Shown: positions 34,620 through 43,556, numbered from the stretch's first letter. The stretch is 64,000 bases of DNA from Streptomyces pactum (GCF_002005225.1 NZ_CP019724.1:2544501-2608500), one strand, 5' to 3'. Numbers and translations are program-made. Notes: generated by a model not told the origin, from the sequence alone.

Positions 34620-36181
34620 CCCGCGCCGCCCGCCTCGCCGTGCAACTGCGCCGCCTGCTGGTCGCGGTGGCGTCGGCGGGCACGGGCTTCCTGCTGCTGT
34701 GCGCCCTCGGCCACGCGATGACCCACCCGGACACGCCCGGCGCCTCCGCCCTCCGACTGACCTGGTGCGCGGCGCCCCTGGCCGCCACGGTGTACCTCGC
34801 CGTCGCCGTGGCCCGCACCGACCCCGGTACCCGGCCCCGCCCGGGGCTGTCCGCGATCGGCCTCGGCCCCGGGCGGCTGATGGCCGTCTCGGCGACGACC
34901 ACGGCCCTGACCTGCGCGCTCGGCTCGGTGGCGGCCCTGCTCGTCTTCCTCCACCTGCGCGGCGACCTGACGGGCCCGCCCTACGAGGGCGCCGTGACCG
35001 ACGCCCTGTCCGCCGGCCTGCCGCTCCCCTTCCCGGCGGCGCTGACGCTGCTGGCCCTGGTACCGGCCAGCGCGTCGGCCGCCGTGGCGCTCACCCTGCG
35101 CCCCCGCGAGCCCCGGCCCGCCCCGCCCACCGGCTCCCGTCGCTACGGCCGCTTCGGCGCCTACGGCTGGGGAGCGGCCCGCGAGACCTTCGGCGCCTAC
35201 GGCCGCTACGGCGCCCGCCTGGCCTCGGGCGCGGGCGCGGGCTCGGGCGCGGGCTCGAACGCGGGCGCGGGCTCGGGCGCGGGCTCGAACGCGGGCGCGG
35301 GCTCGGACGCGGCCCCAGGCTCTGGCTCTGGCTCTGGCCCGGACCCAAGCTCGGGCTCGGACCCAGGCTCGCGCTCGCGCTCGGCCCAGCCTGCGGACAA
35401 TCGTGCCGCCGGGGCTATGGGGGTGTCCCCGCTCGAGCGAGGCCGAGAGCGGGGCGGAGCGGACGCCGACGGTCCGCCCGCCGCGGAAGGCGCCCTGCTG
35501 ACGCAGGCCGGTACCCCCCGCCCGGAGGCCGCGACAGCGGTCCCGGAGCCCACGCCGGACGCCGTACCCGACCCCCCGGCAGCGCCCCGCCCCCAGAACA
35601 CCGCCACCCTCCCCTGGGGCATCGCCGTACTCACCGCGGGCCTCGCCGTGGAGACCTACGCCGGCAACACGGCCGCCCCCTCCCCCGACGGCGCCCCCTC
35701 CGCCGGCGTCCTCTTCGGCTGGGCCCTCACCGCCCTGGGCCTCGCCCTGGCCGGCCCCGGCCTCACCCACCTGTGCGGCCGGCTGCTCCAGACCGCCCGC
35801 CCCGGCGCCCTGCGCCTCCTGGCCGGCCGGGTCCTGATGGCGGAGTCGCACCGCATCGGCCGGCCCCTCGGCGTCGTCTGCTCCGTGGCCTCCGCCGCCT
35901 ACGCGGGAAGCACCCTGTACGGCACGGACGGACCGGACTTCGGCCCGCTGAGCCTCCTCGGCGCCCTCCTCGTGGGCGGCTGCACGGTGGCCACCCTCCT
36001 CACCGCGGCCGTCGAGGCCGGACACGCGCGCGCCGACACGACGGACGCCCTGCTGCGGCTGGGCGCGCCTCCAGCAACCCTGCGCGCCGCCGCCGCCGTA
36101 CGCGTCGGCGCGCTGCTCGCACTGTTCGGCCCGCTGACGCTGATCGTCGCGCAGCTCGCCGCACTGCCCCTGACCGGCTGA
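34601..36181 (+). CDS. FtsX-like multi-pass membrane protein, partner of the ATPase
   Basis: 526 residues from a GTG at 34601. Hydrophobic clusters at about 15-45, 50-75, 95-125, 135-170, then a long hydrophilic linker (about 175-335), then 345-385, 440-470 and 490-520. The linker contains a 30-bp DNA repeat (AGAGSGAGSN twice and a partial copy), Ser/Gly/Pro-rich sequence and an in-frame dispersed repeat. The C-terminal part (TDALLRLGAPPATLRAAAAVRVGALLAL) resembles the conserved loop of FtsX-type permeases. Function unknown; export or cell-envelope role with the upstream ATPase is inferred. Confidence 0.75.
   Translation: MLALRLTRAARLAVQLRRLLVAVASAGTGFLLLCALGHAMTHPDTPGASALRLTWCAAPLAATVYLAVAVARTDPGTRPRPGLSAIGLGPGRLMAVSATTTALTCALGSVAALLVFLHLRGDLTGPPYEGAVTDALSAGLPLPFPAALTLLALVPASASAAVALTLRPREPRPAPPTGSRRYGRFGAYGWGAARETFGAYGRYGARLASGAGAGSGAGSNAGAGSGAGSNAGAGSDAAPGSGSGSGPDPSSGSDPGSRSRSAQPADNRAAGAMGVSPLERGRERGGADADGPPAAEGALLTQAGTPRPEAATAVPEPTPDAVPDPPAAPRPQNTATLPWGIAVLTAGLAVETYAGNTAAPSPDGAPSAGVLFGWALTALGLALAGPGLTHLCGRLLQTARPGALRLLAGRVLMAESHRIGRPLGVVCSVASAAYAGSTLYGTDGPDFGPLSLLGALLVGGCTVATLLTAAVEAGHARADTTDALLRLGAPPATLRAAAAVRVGALLALFGPLTLIVAQLAALPLTG
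35231..35310. repeat. In-frame 30-bp minisatellite
   Basis: Two perfect 30-bp copies (35231-35260, 35261-35290) and a 20-bp partial third, encoding AGAGSGAGSN repeats in the linker of the membrane protein. Length in multiples of three keeps the frame. Confidence 0.9.
35415..35455. repeat. Dispersed Streptomyces palindromic repeat inserted in frame
   Basis: The stretch GGGGGTGTCCCCGCTCGAGC followed by GAGGCCGAGAGCGGGG has the form of a short palindromic element that I know from many Streptomyces intergenic regions (CCCGCTCGAGCGnAGCCGAGAG core). Here it lies inside a coding frame and is translated as MGVSPLERGRERGG. Confidence 0.6.
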
Positions 36182-36317
36182 CGCACCGCCCCCTCGCAGA
36201 TCCCCGGGAAAAAACTCTCGAGAAAATCGGCGAACCCGCGATGAGTTCCGCACGCCTTTCGCGTCTAACCCTTCGAACGGCACGACCACAGCAGGACACC
36301 GACGGGAGAGACCCCCC

Positions 36318-36725
36318 ATGTACCAGCAGATGATCTTCGTGAACCTGGCCACCGGCAACCTCGACGCCTCGAAGAAGTTCTTCACCGAGCTGGGCTACGA
36401 GATCAACGCACAGTTCAGCGACGACACCACCGCGTCGATCCCGTTGAGCGAGGCCATCGTCGTGATGGTGCACACGCCGGAGAAGTACCGGCAGTTCACG
36501 AAGAAGGAGATCGTGGACTCGACGAAGTCCAGCGAGGTGCTGATCGCGCTGAGCGCCGAGAGTCGCGAGAAGGTCGACGAGCTGGTGGAGAAGGCGGTCG
36601 CGGCCGGCGGCTCGGTCTCCGGCGAGACCCAGGACCACGGCTTCATGTACGGCCGCGCCTTCGACGACCTCGACGGCCACACCTTCGAGGTCGTGTGGAT
36701 GGACCCGGCGGCGGTCGAGGGCTGA
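36318..36725 (+). CDS. VOC/glyoxalase-superfamily protein
   Basis: 135 residues. One vicinal-oxygen-chelate module of two beta-alpha-beta-beta-beta units: MIFVNLATGNLDASKKFFTELGYEINAQ at the start and GRAFDDLDGHTFEVVWMDP at the end. The usual metal ligands are only partly recognisable, so it could be an enzyme or a binding/resistance protein. Many close relatives are annotated 'glyoxalase/extradiol dioxygenase'. Preceded by a 136-bp gap without an evident operator. Confidence 0.82.
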   Translation: MYQQMIFVNLATGNLDASKKFFTELGYEINAQFSDDTTASIPLSEAIVVMVHTPEKYRQFTKKEIVDSTKSSEVLIALSAESREKVDELVEKAVAAGGSVSGETQDHGFMYGRAFDDLDGHTFEVVWMDPAAVEG

Positions 36726-36751
36726 CTCACCCGCGGGCCTAGCATGGCCGG

Positions 36752-37906
36752 GTGGATCCGACACCCGCCCGGCCCAGCGCCCGCTCACAGGCTCAGCTCC
36801 AGTCCCACCACGCCTCCCACGACCGGGAGATCGAGAGCCTCGCCGAGTTCGACTCCGTCGTCTCGGTACACGGCACCCTCGCGCACTACCGCGTCCAGGC
36901 CGTCGACCTGACGGCCCGCACGGACGCCCTGATGTCCGCGGACCCCACGGGCGCCGTCTTCCTCGGCTGCCCGATGGCACCGGAGGCCGCCGCCCGGGTG
37001 CGCGCCGACGGCGCCCTGGTCTTCCCGCCCATACCGGGCCTGCCCTTCGATCCGTACCGCGGACACGTCTACTCCCCCGGCGAGCTGTACGCCCGCATCG
37101 ACGAGGGCTACGAGGCGACGCCGGACGCTCTCGCGTACGACTGGTTCCAGCAGACCAGGTCGGACGGCGACGTCTTCGCCTCCATGCTGCGCGCGATCCA
37201 CGACGACGCCGTCTCGGACGCGGTCGACGAACTCCTGGCCGGCGACCGGGTGGTGGGGGTCATGGGCGGCCACGCCATGGCGCGCGGCACCGCAGCGTAC
37301 GCGGGCGCCGCGCGCCTGGGCCGCGAGCTGGCCCGCGCCGGGTTCACCGTGGCCACCGGCGGCGGTCCGGGCGCGATGGAGGCGGCGAACCTCGGCGCCT
37401 ACGCGGCCCCGTTCGACGACGGGATGCTGGACGACGCGCTGCTCCTCCTCGCCAAGATCGCGTCGTTCACGCCGTCGGTCACGGACTGGGCGCGGTCCGC
37501 GTTCGAGGTCCGCGAGCGCTGGCCCGGGGGTGGCGCCTCGGTCGGCATCCCCACCTGGTTCTACGGCCACGAGCCGCCCAACGCCTTCGCCTCGCACCTC
37601 GCCAAGTACTTCGCCAACGCCACCCGCGAGGAGGGCCTGCTGGCCCGCTCGAACGCGGGCGTCGTCTTCCTGCCGGGCGCCGCCGGGACCGTACAGGAGA
37701 TCTTCGACAACGCGACGCCGAACTACTACGAGTCGCGGGGCGAGCCCACGCCGATGGTGCTGGTGGACCGGGCGCACTGGACCCAGAAGCTGCCGGCCTG
37801 GCCACTGCTCACCTCGCTCGCCGAGGGGCGGACGATGCAGTCCCGGATCGCGCTGGTCGACCGGATCGAGGAGGCTCCCGGAGCGCTGAAACGTCTCGGC
37901 GGTTAA
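36752..37906 (+). CDS. LOG-family Rossmann-fold protein
   Basis: 384 residues from a GTG. The LOG/lysine-decarboxylase-like domain is in the second half: VVGVMGGHAMARG, VATGGGPGAMEAANLGAYA, VFLPGAAGTVQEIFDN (usual PGGxGTxxE with Ala-Ala here), plus an N-terminal ~150-residue region. LOG proteins are phosphoribohydrolases that release cytokinin-like bases or act on nucleotides; this longer form is common in actinobacteria and its substrate is not known. 26 bp after the VOC gene, so probably co-transcribed. Confidence 0.8.
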   Translation: MDPTPARPSARSQAQLQSHHASHDREIESLAEFDSVVSVHGTLAHYRVQAVDLTARTDALMSADPTGAVFLGCPMAPEAAARVRADGALVFPPIPGLPFDPYRGHVYSPGELYARIDEGYEATPDALAYDWFQQTRSDGDVFASMLRAIHDDAVSDAVDELLAGDRVVGVMGGHAMARGTAAYAGAARLGRELARAGFTVATGGGPGAMEAANLGAYAAPFDDGMLDDALLLLAKIASFTPSVTDWARSAFEVRERWPGGGASVGIPTWFYGHEPPNAFASHLAKYFANATREEGLLARSNAGVVFLPGAAGTVQEIFDNATPNYYESRGEPTPMVLVDRAHWTQKLPAWPLLTSLAEGRTMQSRIALVDRIEEAPGALKRLGG

Positions 37907-37917
37907 TAAGACGGCAA

Positions 37918-37934
37918 AGCCAACGCCCTTGGCT
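37918..37934 (+). terminator. Small hairpin after the LOG gene
   Basis: AGCCAA-CGCCC-TTGGCT, 6-bp stem, 11 bp after the stop codon and upstream of the next promoter. Confidence 0.45.
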
Positions 37935-37944
37935 GGCATATGCG

Positions 37945-37972
37945 TTGACACTGCTTATGCACCGCTTATAGA
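37945..37972 (+). promoter_or_regulatory. Consensus-like vegetative promoter of the LAETG protein gene
   Basis: Perfect TTGACA (37945-37950), 16-bp spacer, TATAGA (37967-37972). It is the best HrdB-type promoter in the window and gives a leader of about 85 nt before the GTG at 38066. Flanking TTATGC/GCATAT repeats may be regulatory. Confidence 0.75.
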
Positions 37973-38065
37973 CCAGTGAGGCTCGTGAGTGTGCTGATGC
38001 CACGTCATCACGCGCGTCAGCACCCTCTCCAACCCCCCGCATCCGCGCTCCCGTAAAGGACAAAC

Positions 38066-38776
38066 GTGGCAGTCCTGTCCATACTCAGCCGCACGGCATC
38101 ACGCCGTAGCGTTCGCGCCCTCGGCGTCGCCTCCGCCTCGGTGGCCCTGGCGATCGGCGCCGCCGGCAACGCCCTCGCCTGCGACATCAGCGAGTTCTCC
38201 GCCGCCGCCAAGTGCGAGGGCGACAAGGGCGTCATCACCGTCACCGACGTGGACCCCGCCGGCATCCCCGCCACCGTCACCGTGTACCTGCAGAACAAGG
38301 GTGCCGACGCCGAGAAGATCGGCGAGCAGGTGGTCAAGGGCTCCCGCGAGGGCAGCACCATCACCTTCGCCGCGGACTGGAAGCCGAACGCCGAGTACCG
38401 CATCCACGTCAAGGCCGACCGGTACGTCGACGAGGACATCAAGCCGAACCTCGTGACCCCGTCGACCCCCTGCAAGACGGCGGACACCCCGACCCCGACC
38501 CCGTCGGAGAGCTCCTCCACCCCGGCCGAGGAGACTGCGACTCCGACTCCGGAACCGTCCACGTCGGCCCCGGCACCGGCGCAGAGCGAGAGCACCTCGC
38601 CGGCCGCCGTACCGAGCAACGCGCCGTCCCCCGCGGCCGGTGAGTCCAACCTCGCCGAGACCGGCGCGGGCAACAACACCGGCATGATCGCCGGCATCGC
38701 GGCGGCCCTGGTCGCCATCGGTGGCGGCGCGGTCTTCTTCGGCCTGCGCCGCCGCGGAGCGAACAGCAGCCGCTGA
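38066..38776 (+). CDS. Secreted LAETG-anchored cell-wall protein (sortase E-type substrate)
   Basis: 236 residues from the GTG at 38066 (AAAGGA upstream). Signal peptide at 1-35 ([18 protein letters not shown]). The mature protein has a small Ig-like/beta-rich domain with two Cys (CDISEF ... [28 protein letters not shown]), a Pro/Thr/Ser-rich stalk (about 145-195), then a sorting signal: LAETG, a hydrophobic segment ([22 protein letters not shown]) and RRRGANSSR. LAxTG is the motif used by Streptomyces class E sortases. No sortase gene is in the window. Likely surface protein of unknown partner. Confidence 0.88.
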   Translation: MAVLSILSRTASRRSVRALGVASASVALAIGAAGNALACDISEFSAAAKCEGDKGVITVTDVDPAGIPATVTVYLQNKGADAEKIGEQVVKGSREGSTITFAADWKPNAEYRIHVKADRYVDEDIKPNLVTPSTPCKTADTPTPTPSESSSTPAEETATPTPEPSTSAPAPAQSESTSPAAVPSNAPSPAAGESNLAETGAGNNTGMIAGIAAALVAIGGGAVFFGLRRRGANSSR

Positions 38777-38800
38777 CGCCCCGCGCCACGGCACGCAGCA

Positions 38801-38834
38801 CGGTGGCCCGTCCCCGGCCGGGGGCGGGCCACCG
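38801..38834. terminator. Bidirectional hairpin terminator
   Basis: CGGTGGCCCG(T)CCCC pairs with GGGGCGGGCCACCG around a 5-nt loop (one bulged T), between the LAETG gene and the convergent gene ending at 38860. Confidence 0.7.
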
Positions 38835-38859
38835 TCGCGTCGGGCCGCCTCGCGTCACA

Positions 38860-39660
38860 TCACCCGAACGCCGCCTTCTCCAGCCAGAGGTCCAGCAGCT
38901 CGCGGTCGCCGAGCACCTGGAGTCCGGGGGCGTCCGGGGGGAGCCTGCGGTAGAAGGCCAGCAGCACGTCCGTGAGCGGCCCCCGCAGCGCCACGGTCGC
39001 CTTCTCGTGACCGCGGCGCCAGGTGACGCCGTCCTCGGGAAGCTCGACGAACCACTCGGCGTTCAGGTCGGCGGAGGTGTCGGTGGCGTGCAGATGGATG
39101 CTCCGGCCCGGCGCCCGCAGGCCCTTCGCCGGCCCGTCCGGCAGGACCCGCTGCACGAACTGCACTATCTCCAGCCACTCGTCGATCGCGTCGGCCGCCA
39201 CGTCGGCCGCGACCGCCTCGAACGGCCGGCCCGCCGCGAGGGCCGCGTCCGCCCCGTGGACGACGAGTTCGTGCGTCATCCGGCGGGCCCAGAAGCCCGC
39301 GGTGTGGTTCCCGGACCACGACCACGCCCGCCCGTCCGGGCCGGCCTCCCGCAGCGCGCGCACCACCGTCGCGCCGGACTCGGCCAGCCAGGCCTCCAGG
39401 GCGGCCGCGTCGCCCTGGGTCCCGGGGCCCGCCGCCCCCGGCGCCCGGTCGATCGGGACGTCCTCCTGCGCGCGGGTGCGGACGATCAGTTCCGTCCAGC
39501 GCAGGGCGCGGCCGACATGCCGCACCAGGTCCTCCAGGGTCCAGTCCGGACAGGTCGGCACGGTGGCGGACAGATCGGCGCCCGAGGCGATCACGTCCCC
39601 TAACCGGCCCACCTGGTGGGAGATTTCGTCGCAGTAGCGGTCATGAGCGAGGAGTGTCAT
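38860..39660 (-). CDS. Maleylpyruvate isomerase-family mycothiol-dependent protein
   Basis: 266 residues from the ATG at 39658-39660. N-terminal MDMPI/DinB-like helix bundle with metal-ligand-like His residues: VPTCPDWTLEDLVRHVGRALRW, WSGNHTAGFWARRMTHELVVHGADAAL. C-terminal MDMPI domain with the GPLTDVLLAFYRRLP stretch. This family uses mycothiol, the actinobacterial thiol, as cofactor in isomerase or conjugation reactions; many members have no known substrate. Stand-alone gene next to the thiamine ABC operon. Confidence 0.82.
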   Translation of the reverse strand: MTLLAHDRYCDEISHQVGRLGDVIASGADLSATVPTCPDWTLEDLVRHVGRALRWTELIVRTRAQEDVPIDRAPGAAGPGTQGDAAALEAWLAESGATVVRALREAGPDGRAWSWSGNHTAGFWARRMTHELVVHGADAALAAGRPFEAVAADVAADAIDEWLEIVQFVQRVLPDGPAKGLRAPGRSIHLHATDTSADLNAEWFVELPEDGVTWRRGHEKATVALRGPLTDVLLAFYRRLPPDAPGLQVLGDRELLDLWLEKAAFG

Positions 39661-39685
39661 ACCCGTCACCCTAGAAGGAGGACGA

Positions 39686-40714
39686 TCATCTGAGCACGGC
39701 GATTTCGGCCGCGTCGAACTCCACCCCCACCACGTCCCCGACCTCCGGTGCCGCCCGCAGCGCGCACGCGGCCTCCAGCCGCGGCGCATCCCCGGGCTGG
39801 AGGTGGACGGCGACGTGGGTGCCGCGGAAGGTGCGGGCGGTGACCGTGCAGCGCAGGCCGGCGTCGGCGGACACCAGGCGGACCCCGGCGGGCCGCACGA
39901 GCAGGGTGCGCGCTCCCTGGGGAGCGTCCTCGGGGACCGGCACCTTGCCCCACGGGGTGTCCGCGGCCTGTCCGGCGACGGTCGCCTCGACGACGTTGTC
40001 GAAGCCGAGGAAGCGGGCCACGAACGCGTCGGCCGGCCGCTGCCACACCTCGAGGGGCGTCCCCGACTGGGCGATCCGCCCGTCCCGCATCACCACGACC
40101 CGGTCGGCGAGCGCGAAGGCCTCGCCCTGGTCGTGCGTCACGGCGAGCACCGTGGTACCCAACCGGCCGAACAGCTCCCGCAGTTCGACGACGAGGCGCT
40201 CCCGCAGCGAACGGTCGAGCTGGCCGAGCGGCTCGTCCAGCATCAGCAGCCGGGGTCCGGGCGCGAGGGCGCGGGCCAGCGCCACCCGCTGCTGTTCCCC
40301 GCCGGACAGGGCGGCGACGGACCGGCGGGCGGCGTCCGGCAGCCCGACCAGCTCCAGCAACTCCCCCACCCGGTGCCGCTGTTCGGCGCGGGAAGCGCCA
40401 CGCATCCGCGGTCCGAAAGCGATGTTCCCGGCCACGTCCCGCTGCGGGAAGAGCTGGTGGTCCTGGAACATCAGCCCGACCTCGCGCTTGTGCGCGGGCA
40501 TCCCCGCCTGGTCCCGCCCGCCGAGCGTCACCCGCCCGGCGTCCAGCGGCTGGAGCCCGGCGACCGCCCGCAGCAGCGTCGACTTCCCGCTGCCGCTGGG
40601 CCCGAGCACGCACACCACCTCGTGTTCGGCGACGTCCAGGTCCACGGCGTCGAGCACGGCCCGCCCGCCGAAGCGGACCGTCGTGCCCTCAAGGCTCAGC
40701 AGCATCCCCAGCAC
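39686..40714 (-). CDS. ABC transporter ATP-binding protein of the thiamine-type operon
   Basis: 342 residues; a start nine bases in (MLLSLEG, 40705) is also possible. Walker A GPSGSGKST, Q-loop FQDHQLFPQ, signature LSGGEQQRVALARAL, Walker B LLMLDEPLGQLD, H-loop THDQGE. C-terminal TOBE-like region (about 240-340). Fits the FbpC/ThiQ/PotA-like class. Lies 10 bp after the permease gene in an operon that begins with a TPP riboswitch, so thiamine (or its pyrimidine precursor) is the expected substrate. Confidence 0.87.
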   Translation of the reverse strand: MLGMLLSLEGTTVRFGGRAVLDAVDLDVAEHEVVCVLGPSGSGKSTLLRAVAGLQPLDAGRVTLGGRDQAGMPAHKREVGLMFQDHQLFPQRDVAGNIAFGPRMRGASRAEQRHRVGELLELVGLPDAARRSVAALSGGEQQRVALARALAPGPRLLMLDEPLGQLDRSLRERLVVELRELFGRLGTTVLAVTHDQGEAFALADRVVVMRDGRIAQSGTPLEVWQRPADAFVARFLGFDNVVEATVAGQAADTPWGKVPVPEDAPQGARTLLVRPAGVRLVSADAGLRCTVTARTFRGTHVAVHLQPGDAPRLEAACALRAAPEVGDVVGVEFDAAEIAVLR

Positions 40715-40724
40715 TCCCGCATCC

Positions 40725-42398
40725 CTAGAACTCCCCGCTCCGGTCGGGCCGCAGCCGCTCCAGCACCACCAGAGCCACGGCGCACACCAGCATCAGAATC
40801 GTCGAAAGGGCCATCGCCTGGCCGTAGTTCAGGTCCCCGGGCCGGCCCAGCAGCCGGGCCACGGCGACCGGCAGCGTCGGGTTGTCAGGCCGCGCGATGA
40901 ACACGGTCGCGCCGAACTCCCCGAGCGAGACCGCGAAGGCGAACCCGGCCGCGACCAGCAGCGCCCGCCGCACCATCGGCAGGTCGACCTCCCGCCACAC
41001 CCGCCAGGGCGACGCCCCGAGCACGGACGCCGCCTCCCGCAGCCGTACGTCCACCGCCCGCAGCACCGGCAGCATGGTCCGCACGACGAAGGGGACGCCG
41101 ACCAGCGCCTGCGCGAGCGGCACGAGGATCCAGGACGACCGGAGGTCCAGCGGGGGCTCGTCCAGTGCGATCAGGAACCCGAAGCCGACCGTCACCGCGG
41201 ACACCCCGAGCGGCAGCATCAGCAGCGCGTCGAAGCCGCGTACGAAGCGACCCGCGTCGCGGCGGGTGAGCGCGGTGGCGGCCAGCGCGCCGATCACCAC
41301 GGCGATGACCGTGGCGGCGACGGCGTACTGGAGGGAGTTGCCGATCGCCTCGATCGGCGGGACGAGGAAGGCGCCGCCGTCCTCGCGGGTCAGCGCCCGG
41401 TAGTAGCCGAAGCCCGGCGCGCCCAGCGACCTCTCGACCAGCACGGCGAGCGGCAGCACCAGCAGCCCGGCGACGGTGACCAGGACCCCGGCCAGCAGCG
41501 CCCACTGCCCGGTCCCGCGCGGCCGGCGCGCGGTCGTGGCCGCGTCCACCAGTCGCAGGGCCGTCTCCCGCCGCCGTACGGTCCAGGCGTGCACGGCGAG
41601 GATGGCGGCCACCGCCGCGAACTGGATGAGCGTCAGGACGGCGGCCGTGGACAGGTCGAAGATCTGTGAGGTCTGCCGGTAGATCTCCACTTCCAGGGTG
41701 GAGAAGGCGGGCCCGCCGAGGATCTGGACCACGCCGAAGGAGGTGAAGGTGAACAGGAACACCATCAGCGCGGCGGCGGCCACGGCGGGCGCGAGCGCGG
41801 GCAGGGTGACCCGCCGCCAGGCCTGCGGCCGCGAGGCACCGAGCACCCGCGCGGCCTCCTCCTGCCCCGGGTCGAGCTGCGACCAGAGGCCGCCGACGGT
41901 GCGGACGACGACGGCGTAGTTGAAGAAGACGTGCGCGAGCAGGATCGCCCACACGGTGGTGTCCAGCCGTACGCCCCACAGCTCGTCGAGCAGCCCGCCG
42001 CGCCCGACCAGCGCCAGGAACGCCGTACCGACGACGACCGTCGGCAGCACGAACGGCACGGTCACCACGGCCCGCAGGACCTGCTTGCCGGGGAAGTCGA
42101 ACCGGGCGAAGACGTAGGCGCCGGGCAGTGCGATCAGGAGGGTGAGCGCGGTGGAGGCCAGTGCCTGCCAGGTGGTGAACCACAGCACGTGCCGGACGTC
42201 GGGCTGGGCGAGTACGTCCACGATCCGGCCGAGTTGCCAGGAGCCGTCGATCTTCAGTCCGCGCGCGACGATCGCGGCGACGGGGTAGGCGAAGAACACC
42301 GCGAAGAACGCGACGGGCACGGCCATCAGGGCGAGCCGCGCCGTCGCGCTCCCGCGCGAAGTCCCGGCCTTGGCTACTTCAGTACGAGTGAGGTCCAC
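40725..42398 (-). CDS. ABC transporter permease, ThiP/FbpB-like double-length
   Basis: About 557 residues from the GTG at 42396-42398 (the frame is open to a GTG at 42410, inside the preceding gene). Twelve hydrophobic segments in two homologous halves, each with an EAA-type loop (QEEAARVLGASRPQAWRRVTLP and LREAASVLGASPWRVWREVDLP). This fused double-permease layout is that of ThiP and FbpB. It overlaps the binding-protein gene by 25 bp or more and precedes the ATPase gene. In the thiamine-riboswitch operon it should import thiamine or a precursor. Confidence 0.88.
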   Translation of the reverse strand: MDLTRTEVAKAGTSRGSATARLALMAVPVAFFAVFFAYPVAAIVARGLKIDGSWQLGRIVDVLAQPDVRHVLWFTTWQALASTALTLLIALPGAYVFARFDFPGKQVLRAVVTVPFVLPTVVVGTAFLALVGRGGLLDELWGVRLDTTVWAILLAHVFFNYAVVVRTVGGLWSQLDPGQEEAARVLGASRPQAWRRVTLPALAPAVAAAALMVFLFTFTSFGVVQILGGPAFSTLEVEIYRQTSQIFDLSTAAVLTLIQFAAVAAILAVHAWTVRRRETALRLVDAATTARRPRGTGQWALLAGVLVTVAGLLVLPLAVLVERSLGAPGFGYYRALTREDGGAFLVPPIEAIGNSLQYAVAATVIAVVIGALAATALTRRDAGRFVRGFDALLMLPLGVSAVTVGFGFLIALDEPPLDLRSSWILVPLAQALVGVPFVVRTMLPVLRAVDVRLREAASVLGASPWRVWREVDLPMVRRALLVAAGFAFAVSLGEFGATVFIARPDNPTLPVAVARLLGRPGDLNYGQAMALSTILMLVCAVALVVLERLRPDRSGEF

Positions 42399-43462
42399 GA
42401 CTTGACCCACTGGTCGCGGTTGTCGGCGATCTTCGCCGGGTCCATGGTCTCCGGGTTCTCGGCCGGCGGCCCGAACTTCCGGAACGCCTCGGGAATCCGT
42501 GCGCCCTCCCGCACCGGGTAGACGAACATGTTCAGTGGCAGGTCCTCCTGGAACTCCTCGCCGATCAGGAAGTCGAGGAGTGCCTTGCCGCCTTCGGGGT
42601 TCTCGGCGTTGCTCAGCAGACCCGCGTACTCCACCTGACGGAAACAGGTGCCGGTGGCGACGCCCGTCGGCGCGGTGGCCGGCTGCGGGTCGGCGTAGAT
42701 GACCTCGGCGGGCGGGGACGAGGCGTAGGAGACGACGAGCGGGCGGTCGCCCTTGGCCTTCTTGCCGCCGGACGAACCGGAGAACTCCTCGTTGTACGCC
42801 TGCTCCCAGCTATCGACGACCTTGACGCCGTTCGCCTCGAGCTTCTTCCAGTAGGCCTGCCAGCCGTCGTCGCCGTACTCGGCGACGGTGCCGAGCAGGA
42901 AGCCGAGGCCGGGCGAGGAGCTGGCCGCGTTCTCGGTGACGAGCAGGTCCTCGTACTCGGGCTTGACCAGGTCGTCGAAGGAGTCCGGCGGGGTCAGCCC
43001 GTGCTCGCTGAAGTAGGCCTTGTCGTAGTTGACGCAGACGTCGCCGGTGTCGACGGGCGTGACCCGGTGCTCGTCCCGGTCTGCCCGGTACTCGGGCAGG
43101 ACCAGGTCGGAGCCCTTCGCCTCGTACGGCTGGAACAGCCCGTTGTCGAGCGCGCGGGACAGCAGGGTGTTGTCGACGCCGAAGAAGACGTCGCCCTGCG
43201 GGTTGTCCTTCGTGAGGACGGCCTTGTTGACGGCCTGCCCGGCGTCGCCGTCCTCCAGCACCTCGACCTGGTAGCCGGAGCTCTTCTCGAAGGCGGCGAT
43301 GACGTCCTCGGACGCGGCCCACGAGTCGTGGCTGACCAGTGTCACGGTCCTGGAGTCGCCGGACTCCTCGCCGTCGCCGCCGGACGACGATCCGCAGGCG
43401 GCCAGGCCGCCGGCCATGCCGAGCCCGAGGGCCAGGGCGGTGGCCTTCCTGATGATGCTCAC
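42374..43462 (-). CDS. thiB: Thiamine ABC transporter substrate-binding lipoprotein
   Basis: 362 residues from the GTG at 43460-43462, preceded by AGGAGGAATTCA. Signal peptide with lipobox (GLGMAGGLAACG). The mature protein matches the ThiB/iron-binding family: VTLVSHDSWAASEDVIAAFEKSSGYQV, VFFGVDNTLLSRALDNGLF, CVNYDKAYF, VSYASSPPAEVIY. Typical length. Delivers thiamine to the permease. Its expression should be controlled by the riboswitch at 43557-43641 and the hairpin at 43470-43487. Confidence 0.9.
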   Translation of the reverse strand: MSIIRKATALALGLGMAGGLAACGSSSGGDGEESGDSRTVTLVSHDSWAASEDVIAAFEKSSGYQVEVLEDGDAGQAVNKAVLTKDNPQGDVFFGVDNTLLSRALDNGLFQPYEAKGSDLVLPEYRADRDEHRVTPVDTGDVCVNYDKAYFSEHGLTPPDSFDDLVKPEYEDLLVTENAASSSPGLGFLLGTVAEYGDDGWQAYWKKLEANGVKVVDSWEQAYNEEFSGSSGGKKAKGDRPLVVSYASSPPAEVIYADPQPATAPTGVATGTCFRQVEYAGLLSNAENPEGGKALLDFLIGEEFQEDLPLNMFVYPVREGARIPEAFRKFGPPAENPETMDPAKIADNRDQWVKSWTSLVLK

Positions 43463-43469
43463 TGAATTC

Positions 43470-43487
43470 CTCCTGGGTGACCAGGAG
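43470..43487 (-). promoter_or_regulatory. Hairpin sequestering the thiB Shine-Dalgarno
   Basis: In the mRNA CTCCTGG-TCAC-CCAGGAG forms a 7-bp stem whose 3' arm is part of the AGGAGG ribosome-binding site, immediately before the GTG. It is a plausible translational switch for the upstream TPP aptamer. A GC-rich hairpin further upstream (about 43500-43531) could act as a terminator. Confidence 0.7.
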
Positions 43488-43556
43488 AAGACGCGGCCCC
43501 GCCCGGGAGCCCCTGGAAGGGCCCCGGGCAGGGCGCAACAGCTCGAGTGGTGACCG

